From positions 744,001 to 808,000 of the forward strand of contig NZ_QRDX01000001.1 of assembly GCF_003386195.1 (NCBI RefSeq): a DNA stretch of 64,000 nucleotides, in the 5' to 3' direction. Position 1 is the first letter of the stretch; each line of letters starts with the position of its first letter. Positions 17,252 to 25,722 of the stretch are shown piece by piece. Position numbers and translations under genes: made by a program. The notes under the pieces were generated by a model, which did not search any database, had not been told where the DNA came from, and saw only the letters and a program-made list of their open reading frames with translations. The DNA comes from Seonamhaeicola aphaedonensis (lineage in GTDB: Bacteria; Bacteroidota; Bacteroidia; Flavobacteriales; Flavobacteriaceae).

Positions 17252-18124
17252 ATGGCGTCATTTGAACCAAAAGAATTGACAACTGGTAAATTGCATAGTT
17301 ATTTACTAAGTGCTGTTGCACCCAGACCAATAGCTTTTGCAAGTACGGTTGATGAAAAAGGAGTTCCAAATTTATCGCCTTTTAGTTTTTTTAATGTTTT
17401 TAGTTCCAATCCACCAGTGATGGTTTTTTCACCGTCAAGGCGGGTTAGAAATAACACTACAAAGCACACTTTAGACAATGTTAAAGCAACTAAAGAAGTA
17501 GTCATAAATGTGGTGAATTTTGATATAGTGCATCAAATGTCGTTGAGTAGTTCAGAATACCCTAAAGGTGTTAATGAATTTGATAAAGCAGGTTTAACTA
17601 TGCTGAAATCTGATTTAGTCAAACCATTTAGAGTGGCAGAATCACCCGTTCAGTTTGAATGTAAAGTAAATAGTGTGGTGGCTTTGGCTGAAAAAGGAGG
17701 TGCAGGAAATTTAGTCATCTGTGAGGTGCTTAAGTTTCATATTGATGACGCTATTTTGAATGATGATAGCACTATAAATCAAACCAAATTAGATTTGGTA
17801 GCACGTGCTGGAGGAAGTTTTTACAGCAGAGCCAAAGAAGGCTTTTTTGAAATACCTAAGCCTATATCTGCCTTAGGGATAGGGGTAGACAATATGCCAG
17901 AGGATATTAAGAATAGTATGGTTTTAACAGGAAACGATCTGGGAATGTTAGGCAATGTTGAGGCGTTGCCAACCGATACAGAAGTAGAAAAATTCATGAA
18001 CGAATTAGCTAAAAATCGTAATACTAAAAAAATAACCTCACAAAGAGACAAACACAAGTTGGCGCGTAATTATTTAAGCTTTGGTGATGTAGATAGTGCT
18101 TGGAAAATATTGTTAAGTAAATAA
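17252..18124 (+). CDS. flavin reductase-like FMN-binding protein
   Basis: 290-aa protein of the flavin reductase-like (FMN-binding split barrel) family. The N-terminal 190 residues hold the fold, with APRPIAFASTVDEKGVPNLS near 23-42 and SNPPVMVFSPSRR near 52-64. The remaining about 100 residues are a helical C-terminal extension commonly seen in the longer members. Probably reduces or binds FMN for an unknown partner. The -7 box TAGTTTTG lies at 17225-17232. DUF3127 follows 26 bp downstream. Confidence 0.85.
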   Translation: MASFEPKELTTGKLHSYLLSAVAPRPIAFASTVDEKGVPNLSPFSFFNVFSSNPPVMVFSPSRRVRNNTTKHTLDNVKATKEVVINVVNFDIVHQMSLSSSEYPKGVNEFDKAGLTMLKSDLVKPFRVAESPVQFECKVNSVVALAEKGGAGNLVICEVLKFHIDDAILNDDSTINQTKLDLVARAGGSFYSRAKEGFFEIPKPISALGIGVDNMPEDIKNSMVLTGNDLGMLGNVEALPTDTEVEKFMNELAKNRNTKKITSQRDKHKLARNYLSFGDVDSAWKILLSK

Positions 18125-18150
18125 GTGTAATTAGATATAAATAGAAATTA

Positions 18151-18528
18151 ATGGAAGTTCAAGGAAGAATTAAAGTTATTGGAGAAACTCAAACCTTTGG
18201 GGCTAATGGGTTTAGAAAACGAGAAGTAGTTGTAACCACAGAAGAGCAATATCCACAACATATTATGGTGGAATTTGTTCAAGATAAAACGGATTTATTG
18301 AATAACTATCAAGTAGGTCAACAAGTAAAAATTAACATCAATTTACGTGGTAGAGAATGGGTGAATCCTCAGGGTGAAACTAAGTATTTTAATTCTATTC
18401 AAGGTTGGCGTATTGAAGCCTTGCAACAGGAGCCTGCTTCTGGCAATGTACCTCCTGTACCTCCAATGGATGCCTTTGAGCCTGCTGGAGAATTAAACGA
18501 AGATGAGCACGACGATTTACCGTTTTAA
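18151..18528 (+). CDS. DUF3127 domain protein
   Basis: 125-aa Bacteroidota protein with a predicted OB-like beta barrel (about 1-95: VQGRIKVIGETQTFG, FRKREVVVTTEEQYPQHIMV, VKININLRGREW) and a flexible, proline- and acid-rich tail ending DEHDDLPF. The acidic tail ending in a hydrophobic residue recalls single-stranded-DNA-binding proteins, which is suggestive but unproven. Probably cotranscribed with the flavin reductase gene. Confidence 0.82.
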   Translation: MEVQGRIKVIGETQTFGANGFRKREVVVTTEEQYPQHIMVEFVQDKTDLLNNYQVGQQVKININLRGREWVNPQGETKYFNSIQGWRIEALQQEPASGNVPPVPPMDAFEPAGELNEDEHDDLPF

Positions 18529-18602
18529 AAGTACCTTTTAAGCGTCTCTTTTTAAATATAGACGGCTTTTAGTTTTAAAATTGAAAGCGTGAAGGATTAG
18601 TT

Positions 18603-18635
18603 AAACCTCAACAAAGTTTTGTTGAGGTTTATTAT
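18603..18635 (+). terminator. intrinsic terminator
   Basis: Perfect inverted repeat AAACCTCAACAAA (18603-18615) and TTTGTTGAGGTTT (18618-18630), followed by ATTATTTTT. Ends the flavin reductase/DUF3127 unit. A -7 box TATTTTTG (18633-18640) for aat directly follows the stem. Confidence 0.75.
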
Positions 18636-18691
18636 TTTTGCACAGTTGAAAAGTTTGATTTTTTAAAAGTATCTATTAAGAAATCTTAAAA

Positions 18692-19321
18692 ATGTATTTC
18701 CTAAACGAGGATTTATGGTTTCCAAATGTAAATGAAGCTACACCTGATGGTTTATTGGCAATAGGAGGAGATTTATCTGTTGAGCGTTTGTTACTAGCCT
18801 ACAGGTCTGGTATTTTTCCTTGGTTTGAATCTGAAGAACCTTTACTTTGGTGGAGTCCAGACCCTAGATTTGTGTTGTTTCCAGAAAAATTGAAGGTATC
18901 AAAAAGCATGAAACAACTGCTTAGAAACTCTAATTTTGTACTTACTGTAAATAAAGCTTTTAAAGACGTTATTAAAGAATGTTCTAAAATAAACCGAGCA
19001 GGTCAATTAGGAACTTGGATTACCAGCAACATGATTGAAGCGTATACTGAACTACATAAATTAGGTTACGCAAAGTCTATTGAAGTGTGGAAAGATAATG
19101 AATTAGTTGGAGGGCTTTATGGAGTAGATTTAAACAATGGTGTGTTTTGTGGAGAAAGCATGTTTTCTAAAGTGAGTAATGCAAGTAAAGTTGGTTTCAT
19201 TAGTTTTGTTCAGAACACTAACTACAAACTTATAGATTGTCAAGTCTACACCAACCATTTAGGTAGTTTAGGAGCCGAAGATATATCAAGAGCCAAATTT
19301 TTATCTTATTTAAAAGTTTGA
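18692..19321 (+). CDS. aat: leucyl/phenylalanyl-tRNA--protein transferase
   Basis: Adds Leu or Phe to N-terminal Arg or Lys, creating N-degrons for ClpS/ClpAP. The 209-aa protein has the family start FLNEDLWFPNVNEATPDGLL and AIGGDLSVERLLLAYRSGIF, then PLLWWSPDPRFVLFP, and the acyl-transferase core VGGLYGVDLNNGVFCGESMF. Full length. A TATTTTTG -7 box lies at 18633-18640. Confidence 0.95.
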   Translation: MYFLNEDLWFPNVNEATPDGLLAIGGDLSVERLLLAYRSGIFPWFESEEPLLWWSPDPRFVLFPEKLKVSKSMKQLLRNSNFVLTVNKAFKDVIKECSKINRAGQLGTWITSNMIEAYTELHKLGYAKSIEVWKDNELVGGLYGVDLNNGVFCGESMFSKVSNASKVGFISFVQNTNYKLIDCQVYTNHLGSLGAEDISRAKFLSYLKV

Positions 19322-19339
19322 TTTTAATTTTAGAAACTT

Positions 19340-20023
19340 CTAGAGCTTACAAATAGCGCCAGACAACACAAACAAGCTATTTCTTGCAACTGCATTATAG
19401 CCCTCTAATCTATATTCTAAACCAGTTTGTAGTTTTAATTTCTCATTAATTTGCCAACCAATTTGCGTAGTAAGACGTTGATCTATGAGCGACTTTTGTT
19501 TTTTACTAACACTAAATAAAGCCTCTGTGCTACCAATAAAATATGGTTCTCCAATATCCAGTTTTTCACCATTTAAAGGAAAATCTACTGCAAAACGATA
19601 ACGTTGCCTAAATGAAGTAAAGCTATCAAATATTCGCTGCTCTAACCTAAAACGATGTCCGTAGCGTACACCTAATTGTTGATGGGTATAATTGAATTGT
19701 TGGGTAAAGCGTAGCTCGTCACTACCAGTTTCAAACCAATCTCGATTTCTATAATAAACACCAAAACTAAGATTGTGCACATAATTTAACTTGAATGTTG
19801 AAAAATGAAAAAAGTCTATTTGCTGCTGCTTGTAAGTAACATAATCTTCATGAAGAAAATATCTACTCCTAAAAGCAAAATTTACACTATAGTTTTGAGA
19901 CACATTATGGTTTAAAGCCACCGAAGACTCACCCAAAACATTGAAATTATCTTGAGAGAAGGCGATAAAATTTACTAAAAAAAGGGCTAAATAAAGTGTA
20001 GACTTAATATAATGCATGCTCAT
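19340..20023 (-). CDS. DUF2490 family outer-membrane beta-barrel protein
   Basis: 227-aa secreted protein; signal peptide to about residue 23 (IAFSQ). The body is made of alternating aromatic strands (FRSRYFLHEDY, FSFGVYYRNRDWF-like, RYGHRFRLEQRIF) typical of DUF2490 barrels, which are predicted outer-membrane proteins without known function. The start overlaps the upstream gene by 20 bp on the same strand, so the three genes tag, the next one and this one form an operon. Confidence 0.8.
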   Translation of the reverse strand: MSMHYIKSTLYLALFLVNFIAFSQDNFNVLGESSVALNHNVSQNYSVNFAFRSRYFLHEDYVTYKQQQIDFFHFSTFKLNYVHNLSFGVYYRNRDWFETGSDELRFTQQFNYTHQQLGVRYGHRFRLEQRIFDSFTSFRQRYRFAVDFPLNGEKLDIGEPYFIGSTEALFSVSKKQKSLIDQRLTTQIGWQINEKLKLQTGLEYRLEGYNAVARNSLFVLSGAICKL

Positions 20024-20579
20024 AAGAAGCGGAGGTGACTATTCTTGATTTTTCAAAGGTTCCATCTTTGTCAAATGTTAATTCACGTAACTGATGGTGT
20101 TTTTTTGTTTTTATTTCGGCTATAATTTCAAAATGAGTGTGTTTATTATTTGGTTTATTTAATATGTAGTCTATAAATTGCTTATCAGTTTTTTGAGTAG
20201 TATTTATAAATTGTTTTTGAATTTTTATAAATCTAGCCTTTTCGAAATTTTTATCGAAATGTTTTGAAATATTGTGTAATACAATTTTGGGAATATCTTT
20301 TTCTCTTATTACAATTTCTATATCTTCAAGATTTCCAATAGTGTCAAACTCTACACTGTAGTGTTGTTTATTGTACTTAAATTTAACTTCATAACTTTTT
20401 TTCATGCCATCTGTTTCTTTGTAAAACTTTAGATATTTTACTTTGTCAGAAATGGTATTAAAATAATTTTGAGCTATTTCTGGAAATTCAGAAGGTTTTA
20501 TACGTTCTTCTTTTTCGTTTTTAGTTTGCGAAAAAGAAAAAGAAATAAACATTAAAAAAAATATAATACTATACCTCAT
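20004..20579 (-). CDS. secreted PepSY-like protein, unknown function
   Basis: 191-aa protein with a signal peptide (IIFFLMFISFSFS) and about 170 charged residues. Repeated segments such as SYEVKFKYNKQHYSVEFDTIGNLEDIE resemble PepSY-like (BLIP-like) domains found in Bacteroidota periplasmic proteins; the match is by pattern only. It overlaps tag upstream by 11 bp and the DUF2490 gene downstream by 20 bp. Confidence 0.6.
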   Translation of the reverse strand: MRYSIIFFLMFISFSFSQTKNEKEERIKPSEFPEIAQNYFNTISDKVKYLKFYKETDGMKKSYEVKFKYNKQHYSVEFDTIGNLEDIEIVIREKDIPKIVLHNISKHFDKNFEKARFIKIQKQFINTTQKTDKQFIDYILNKPNNKHTHFEIIAEIKTKKHHQLRELTFDKDGTFEKSRIVTSASYEHALY

Positions 20580-21135
20580 TGTACCTAAAACAATTGATTG
20601 TATGATCGTTTACCATACCTGTTGCTTGCATGTGTGCATAAACAACTGTGGTGCCTACAAATTTAAACCCGCGCTTTTTCAAGTCTTTACTTATAGAGTC
20701 ACTTAAAAGGGTATTTGCTGGGATATCATTTAAACATTTAAAGGTGTTTTTAATGGGTTTACCATCAACAAACCCCCATATGTATTTGGCGAAACTACCA
20801 AATTCTTCCTGTATTTCAATAAAAGCCCTTGCATTACTAATGGTTGCGTTTACTTTTAATCTGTTTCTAATAATTCCAGAGTCTTGCAATAAAGTATCTA
20901 TTTTATCTTGGTTGTAATTAGCAATTGTCTTATAATTAAAATCATCAAAAGCTTTTCTGAAATTCTCGCGTTTTCTTAAAACAGTAATCCAACTTAACCC
21001 TGCTTGAAAGGTTTCAAGAATTAAAAATTCAAATAATTTATTGTCGTCATAAACAAGAACACCCCATTCTTCATCATGATATTTTTCATAAAGTGGATCA
21101 CCTTTGCACCAAGTACATCTATGTTTTTCGGGCAT
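20569..21135 (-). CDS. tag: DNA-3-methyladenine glycosylase I
   Basis: Removes 3-methyladenine from alkylated DNA (base excision repair). 188 aa, full length: N-terminal CTWCKGDPLYEKYHDEEWG, LFEFLILETFQAGLSW, and the C-terminal zinc ligands in YAHMQATGMVNDHTINCF together with the N-terminal cysteine. It is first in an overlapping three-gene minus-strand operon whose other members are envelope proteins, an odd partnership. Confidence 0.95.
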   Translation of the reverse strand: MPEKHRCTWCKGDPLYEKYHDEEWGVLVYDDNKLFEFLILETFQAGLSWITVLRKRENFRKAFDDFNYKTIANYNQDKIDTLLQDSGIIRNRLKVNATISNARAFIEIQEEFGSFAKYIWGFVDGKPIKNTFKCLNDIPANTLLSDSISKDLKKRGFKFVGTTVVYAHMQATGMVNDHTINCFRYNEV

Positions 21136-21224
21136 ATGTAAGTTTTATTCTTGCCTTATGACAAATATCATCTTATTAGGAAACCCAAGATACTAAATTT
21201 GTACCGTTATCAAAAGTTCATATC

Positions 21225-21842
21225 ATGAATACCATTATAAAAGCAGCATTAGAAAATAGTATGTCATATGAGTCTTATCGTACCTTAATGACTCATTTGG
21301 CAGAGCATGGAGAAACTACGGGTGATGAAAAAAGTGACACACGTATTAATTTTACCAAGTTAAATAACAGACGTATGAAACGCTGGGATAAAACATTAAA
21401 GGTTAGCGAAAAGGCTAAAAAGCGTTTAATGACTTTTGAAACAGATGTTACATGGCTAGTAATTACAGAAAGTTGGTGTGGTGATGCTGCTCACGTAATG
21501 CCAGCTTTGAATAAAATAGCTGAAATGAATCCCAAAATAACAATGCACATAGTTATTAGAGATAATAATAAGGAACTTATAAATATGTTTTTAACAGACG
21601 GTAATCAAGCAGTTCCTAAACTAATAATGATTGATGACGAAAGTGGTACCGTGCTAGATACTTACGGACCTAGACCAAGTGAGGCAACAGGTTATGTAAA
21701 TAGATTTAAAGCTGCAAATGGAGCTTTAACACCCCAGTTTAAGGAAGATTTACAACATTGGTACAACAATGATAGAGGGATGACAATAGTTGAAGATATT
21801 ACCGAAATGTTATGCCGATTTCAACCTAGTTTTTGCCAATAA
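21225..21842 (+). CDS. thioredoxin-fold protein lacking the second active-site cysteine
   Basis: 205-aa cytoplasmic protein (no signal peptide) of the Bacteroidota thioredoxin-like family. Where thioredoxin has WCGPC it has WCGDAAH (C85), so only one redox cysteine remains; a disulfide reductase cycle is not possible by the normal route. AVPKLIMID near 146-154 supplies the cis-proline loop. Promoter -7 box TAAATTTG at 21194-21201. The last 17 bp overlap the convergent TonB-like gene. Confidence 0.8.
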   Translation: MNTIIKAALENSMSYESYRTLMTHLAEHGETTGDEKSDTRINFTKLNNRRMKRWDKTLKVSEKAKKRLMTFETDVTWLVITESWCGDAAHVMPALNKIAEMNPKITMHIVIRDNNKELINMFLTDGNQAVPKLIMIDDESGTVLDTYGPRPSEATGYVNRFKAANGALTPQFKEDLQHWYNNDRGMTIVEDITEMLCRFQPSFCQ

Positions 21843-22548
21843 AATTAAATGTGATAGACCCTATTTGGGAAACTTTTGAAGCATCACCACTAAAAACAGA
21901 TTCCTTAGCATATTCAAGAGCATGTTCAATTAAACATTCATTTTCAGAATTTGAAGTAGTATTTACATAGGCGTCAACTACACTGCCTTGAGCGTTTACT
22001 GTAATGTTCACTACAATTGTACCACTGTTCTCACAAAGATAAACGGGTATGGGTATGTGAACTTTAGTTCTTCCTTTTAAAGAAAAACCAATAGTGCTTT
22101 TACTATTATTACCTTCCTCTAACTGCTTTTTTAAAACATCATTAGCCTTATCAAATTTAGACAATGCTTCATTATCCAATTCATCTTTATGCTCGTTTTT
22201 ATATTTGTCTTTTAAGCTGTTTAATGTTTCATCGCTATTAAAATCACTAGTGTTGGGAACGTAATCTTCAGGGGGAGCAATGGTTTTATAAGCTTGAGCA
22301 AATTTGTTGGCACTTTTATTTTGATTAAAAGCCGCATTGGTTTCTGCTTTAGAATTATTAAGCTTTTCTAAAGCTTCTATAACTTTTAATTCTTCTTCGG
22401 TAAGTTCCTCTTCGGGTTCAATTTCATAGTAGCTTTCGGCAATGCCTTTTTGTTTTTGTTTAAGGCTTAAACTAAAAACTAACATTACCACTGTTCCCGC
22501 AATCAGAAACGTTATAAGTAGGGCTTTATGTTGATCTGAGAGACGCAA
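21826..22548 (-). CDS. TonB-like protein, single-pass membrane
   Basis: 240-aa protein with an N-terminal membrane helix (about 10-29), a long charged linker (about 40-150) and a C-terminal TonB-like domain (about 155-240: RTKVHIPIPVYLCENSGTIV, VNITVNAQGSVVDAYV). It resembles energy transducers that link the inner membrane to TonB receptors, but the C-terminal domain is divergent and carries a cysteine pair. ExbB/ExbD are not adjacent. It is upstream of truB on the same strand with a 43-bp gap read in the other order (truB ends after it), so it may be cotranscribed. Confidence 0.7.
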   Translation of the reverse strand: MRLSDQHKALLITFLIAGTVVMLVFSLSLKQKQKGIAESYYEIEPEEELTEEELKVIEALEKLNNSKAETNAAFNQNKSANKFAQAYKTIAPPEDYVPNTSDFNSDETLNSLKDKYKNEHKDELDNEALSKFDKANDVLKKQLEEGNNSKSTIGFSLKGRTKVHIPIPVYLCENSGTIVVNITVNAQGSVVDAYVNTTSNSENECLIEHALEYAKESVFSGDASKVSQIGSITFNFIGKN

Positions 22549-22591
22549 TTATTTATATATTCTACACCCAATATACGCAAAAAAATAGAGT

Positions 22592-23305
22592 TTAGTCTTT
22601 TAAACTATTTATGAAGTCTTCTATGGTTGCGGCTTTATCTATGCTAAAATCACCTATTTTGGTGCGTCTTAATACCGCTAGATGAGCACCAGAATTTAGT
22701 GCTTTCCCAAAATCATGTGCCAAAGAACGTATGTAAGTACCTTTGCTACAAACCACTCTAAATTCAACAATAATGCTACTTGTTTTTTTTGAATTGGAAA
22801 TATCAATTTTTGTGATTTCGAACTCAGAGATATGGACAATTCTTGATTTTATCTCAACCGCCTTACCTTCTCGCGCAAATTCGTACAAACGTTTTCCATC
22901 CTTTTTTATAGCAGAAAATACAGGCGGATATTGTTCTATATGTCCAATGAATTGTTTGGTAGTTTCAAAAATTAAACTTTCAGTAATATGCTCAGTTGGA
23001 AAATGTTGATTGATTTCGGTTTCCAAATCATAAGACGGTGTAGTGCTACCCAAAACAAAAGTTCCTGTATACTCCTTTATTTGGCCTTGGTAGGTGCTAA
23101 TTTCTTTTGTCTTCTTTCCAGTACAGATTACTAATAAACCAGAGGCTAGAGGATCTAAAGTTCCAGCATGTCCTACCTTGATTTTTTTGATATTAAAGGC
23201 TTGTCTTATTTCCCAACGCAGTTTATTAACTACTTGAAATGAGGTCCAGTTAAGAGGTTTATCAATAAGTATTATCTGTCCGGAAAGGAAGTCTTCAGCA
23301 GTCAT
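22592..23305 (-). CDS. truB: tRNA pseudouridine(55) synthase
   Basis: Isomerises U55 to pseudouridine in the T-loop of tRNAs. 237 aa: LIDKPLNWTSFQVVNKLR near 13-30 and the catalytic aspartate D51 in HAGTLDPLASGLL, then YPPVFSAIKKDGKRLYEFAR, and SKGTYIRSLAHDFG. Lacks the C-terminal PUA domain, as is usual in Bacteroidota. Starts 3 bp downstream of uppP, so cotranscribed. Confidence 0.96.
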   Translation of the reverse strand: MTAEDFLSGQIILIDKPLNWTSFQVVNKLRWEIRQAFNIKKIKVGHAGTLDPLASGLLVICTGKKTKEISTYQGQIKEYTGTFVLGSTTPSYDLETEINQHFPTEHITESLIFETTKQFIGHIEQYPPVFSAIKKDGKRLYEFAREGKAVEIKSRIVHISEFEITKIDISNSKKTSSIIVEFRVVCSKGTYIRSLAHDFGKALNSGAHLAVLRRTKIGDFSIDKAATIEDFINSLKD

Positions 23306-23308
23306 TAT

Positions 23309-24103
23309 CTAATTTAAAATTGAAACAATAATAGCAATAACTCCAACAATTAAACAGTAAATAGCAAAATAGGATAGCTTACTTTTTCTAACCAAGGTAA
23401 TCATCCAAGTACAAGCAAATAATCCCGAAATAAAAGCCGCAATAAAACCAACAGATAATGCTGTGAAATTTTGGCTTTCTGTAGATATTTCTCCACTCAA
23501 AATATCTTTAGCTATTTTTCCAAAAATCAATGGTACAACCATTAAAAATGAAAAGCGCGCTGCTTTGGTTTTGTCGTTCCCTAACAAAACAGATGTTGAA
23601 ATAGTAGCTCCAGAGCGCGAAATACCAGGCAGCATAGCAATAGCTTGCGATATACCTATAACAAAAGCATTCTTAAAACTTACTTTCTTACTAGTGTCTT
23701 TTGCTTTATCTGCAAGGTAGAGCAATAAAGCCGTTATAATAAGCATAAATCCAACTAATAGTATATTTTCATCAAAAAGAGATTCTAATTGCTCCTCGAA
23801 TAAAACTCCAACAATAACTGCAGGAATCATAGATATAGCAATTTTTGAGACAAATTGAAGGTCTTGATTCCGCTTAAACTTTAAACAACCTCTAATGATA
23901 TCCAATACGTCTTTTCTAAAAACTACAATCGTGCTCAAAGCTGTGGCAAAATGAAGCACTACGGTAAACAATAAACTTTCTTCGGGGACAGAATGATCTC
24001 CTAAAATAGCCTTCCCCAATTCCAAATGTCCACTTGAAGAAACGGGTAAAAATTCAGTAAGGCCTTGAATGATTCCTAATATAATTGAGTCGATAATATC
24101 CAT
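23309..24103 (-). CDS. uppP: undecaprenyl-diphosphate phosphatase
   Basis: Inner-membrane enzyme that dephosphorylates C55 diphosphate to recycle the lipid carrier of cell-wall synthesis; overproduction gives bacitracin resistance in E. coli. 264 aa, eight or so membrane helices; the N-terminal catalytic motif GLTEFLPVSSSGHL (about 15-28) and the second conserved GISRSGATIS (about 160-169) are intact. A TATTTTTG -7 box (24115-24108 on the minus strand) lies only 4 nt from the ATG. Confidence 0.96.
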   Translation of the reverse strand: MDIIDSIILGIIQGLTEFLPVSSSGHLELGKAILGDHSVPEESLLFTVVLHFATALSTIVVFRKDVLDIIRGCLKFKRNQDLQFVSKIAISMIPAVIVGVLFEEQLESLFDENILLVGFMLIITALLLYLADKAKDTSKKVSFKNAFVIGISQAIAMLPGISRSGATISTSVLLGNDKTKAARFSFLMVVPLIFGKIAKDILSGEISTESQNFTALSVGFIAAFISGLFACTWMITLVRKSKLSYFAIYCLIVGVIAIIVSILN

Positions 24104-24179
24104 GGCGCAAAAATATTAAAATAGGAATATAATCCGAGCCTCTTAAGAGTATTAATGATTTATTAATAATTTTGAAACT
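24104..24179. promoter_or_regulatory. divergent promoters uppP / glycerate kinase, both close to the start codons
   Basis: Two -7 boxes point outward: TATTTTTG at 24115-24108 (minus, 4 nt before the uppP ATG) and TAATTTTG at 24167-24174 (plus, 5 nt before the glycerate kinase ATG). With starts of transcription expected 5-7 nt after the box, both mRNAs would begin at or next to the start codon. Confidence 0.55.
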
Positions 24180-25304
24180 ATGAAAATAGTATTGGCCCCA
24201 GATAAGTTTAAAAATTCTCTAACCGGATTGCAGTTTTGTGATGCCGTATCGAAAGGTTTAGAAGCTGTTTTACCTAATGCTGAAATAATTACACTGCCGC
24301 TTGCTGATGGAGGTGATGGAACTATTGAGGTTATCAATTACTATCTGCAAGGAAAAGAGATTCAAGTAATTGTCAACAATCCTTTTTTTCAACCTGTCCA
24401 GGCTACTTATTTGTTCTCAGAAAAATCTAAAACGGCATTTGTTGTAATGGCCGAAGCTTCTGGGGTAAAGTTGTTAAGGCAAGAACAATTTGATTGCAAA
24501 AATGCGACTACACTTGGTACGGGAGAGATGATAGTGGATGCCATTGAAAAAGGGGCGTCTAAAATAATTTTGGGGATTGGTGGTAGTGCAACCAATGACT
24601 GTGGCATTGGTATGGCAACAGCTTTAGGTTACAGGTTTTTAGGTAAAAATAATTCTGAGGTAAATCCTATTGGTGAAAATCTTTCCAAAATAAAATTTAT
24701 AGATGTCTCTAATGTTAATCCTAAGCTACATGAGATAGACTTTCAAGTGGCTTGTGATGTCACAAATCCGTTATATGGAGAGCATGGTGCTGCTAGCGTG
24801 TACGCAGCACAAAAGGGAGCTACCAAGGAGGATGTAAAAATGTTAGATAAAGGTTTAACCGATTTTTCTAAAATAATAGAAGAAACCTTTAATGTAAATC
24901 CGCAATCTGTGAAAGGAGCAGGAGCGGCTGGCGGGATGGGAATTGCTTCTAAAGTATTCTTAAAAGGTGAGTTGATGCCGGGTATTGAATTGATAAAAAA
25001 ATTGGCCCAATTTGATAAAAAAATTATTGGAGCCGATTGGATAATTACGGGCGAGGGGAAGCTAGATTCTCAAACCTTGTCCGGAAAAACTATTCAAGGC
25101 ATTTTATCGTCTGCAAAAGCTCAAAAGATTAAAGTAGCCGCATTTTGTGGGGCCATTGATATTTCGGAAGAAGAAATGTTCACTATGGGAATAAACTACT
25201 TAGACGCAGTGATTAAAAGAGCAGAGTCTTTGGAAGATGCTATGCAAAATGGGTATGGCTATGTGAAGCAAATTGCTGAAGAGTTTGCCGCAAAAATAAA
25301 ATGA
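24180..25304 (+). CDS. glycerate kinase
   Basis: Phosphorylates D-glycerate (type I GarK/GlxK family). 374 aa: N-terminal LAPDKFKNSLTGLQ, LADGGDGTIEVI near 41-52, GIGGSATNDCGIGMATALG near 138-156, GAGAAGGMG near 242-250 and DWIITGEGKLDSQTLSGK near 282-299. It lies on the plus strand between uppP and DUF3098, splitting a minus-strand cell-envelope cluster. No glyoxylate-pathway partners are nearby. Confidence 0.93.
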   Translation: MKIVLAPDKFKNSLTGLQFCDAVSKGLEAVLPNAEIITLPLADGGDGTIEVINYYLQGKEIQVIVNNPFFQPVQATYLFSEKSKTAFVVMAEASGVKLLRQEQFDCKNATTLGTGEMIVDAIEKGASKIILGIGGSATNDCGIGMATALGYRFLGKNNSEVNPIGENLSKIKFIDVSNVNPKLHEIDFQVACDVTNPLYGEHGAASVYAAQKGATKEDVKMLDKGLTDFSKIIEETFNVNPQSVKGAGAAGGMGIASKVFLKGELMPGIELIKKLAQFDKKIIGADWIITGEGKLDSQTLSGKTIQGILSSAKAQKIKVAAFCGAIDISEEEMFTMGINYLDAVIKRAESLEDAMQNGYGYVKQIAEEFAAKIK

Positions 25305-25350
25305 TATTGGCAGTTAGCTGATTTAGAAGTATGAGAAATTGTGTTGAGAA

Positions 25351-25605
25351 CTACTTCTTATCCGGGTTCAACAAAATAGCATAAATCTGAATACCAAAAC
25401 CAATAAGTACTAAGGCAGGTGCTAAACGGATGCGTCTCCAAGAAAAAATTTCAGGGTTAAAAACATTTGGGTCATCACTACCGCCACCAGTCATTAAAAT
25501 AAAACCAAGAGCAATAAACCCTAAGCCTATAAACATGAATTTATAGTTTTTTTTACCAAAAATAAATATTGGTTTAGCGTTCTCCTTTCGTTTTTTTTCT
25601 CCCAT
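25351..25605 (-). CDS. DUF3098 small membrane protein
   Basis: 84-aa protein with two membrane helices (about 24-42 and 57-76) and a polar GGGSDDPNVFNPEIFSWRRI loop between them. The family is confined to Bacteroidota and typically lies between ftsX and uppP, as it nearly does here. Function unknown; the context suggests cell division or envelope growth. Confidence 0.85.
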   Translation of the reverse strand: MGEKKRKENAKPIFIFGKKNYKFMFIGLGFIALGFILMTGGGSDDPNVFNPEIFSWRRIRLAPALVLIGFGIQIYAILLNPDKK

Positions 25606-25722
25606 AGTTTCAAATAGAATAAGTGCAAATTAAAGCTTTTATTTAAAATAAATATGTTAATGGATTTCTAATTTACAGGATATCTCTGGTCTTCGGTCTG
25701 ATGTCATCCGGCATTTATCTAA

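Noticed and set aside
18540-18576. Terminator with arms AAGCGTCT / AGACGGCTT
   Set aside because: The stem needs a bulged G and is weaker than the perfect hairpin at 18603-18630, which serves the same transcript.
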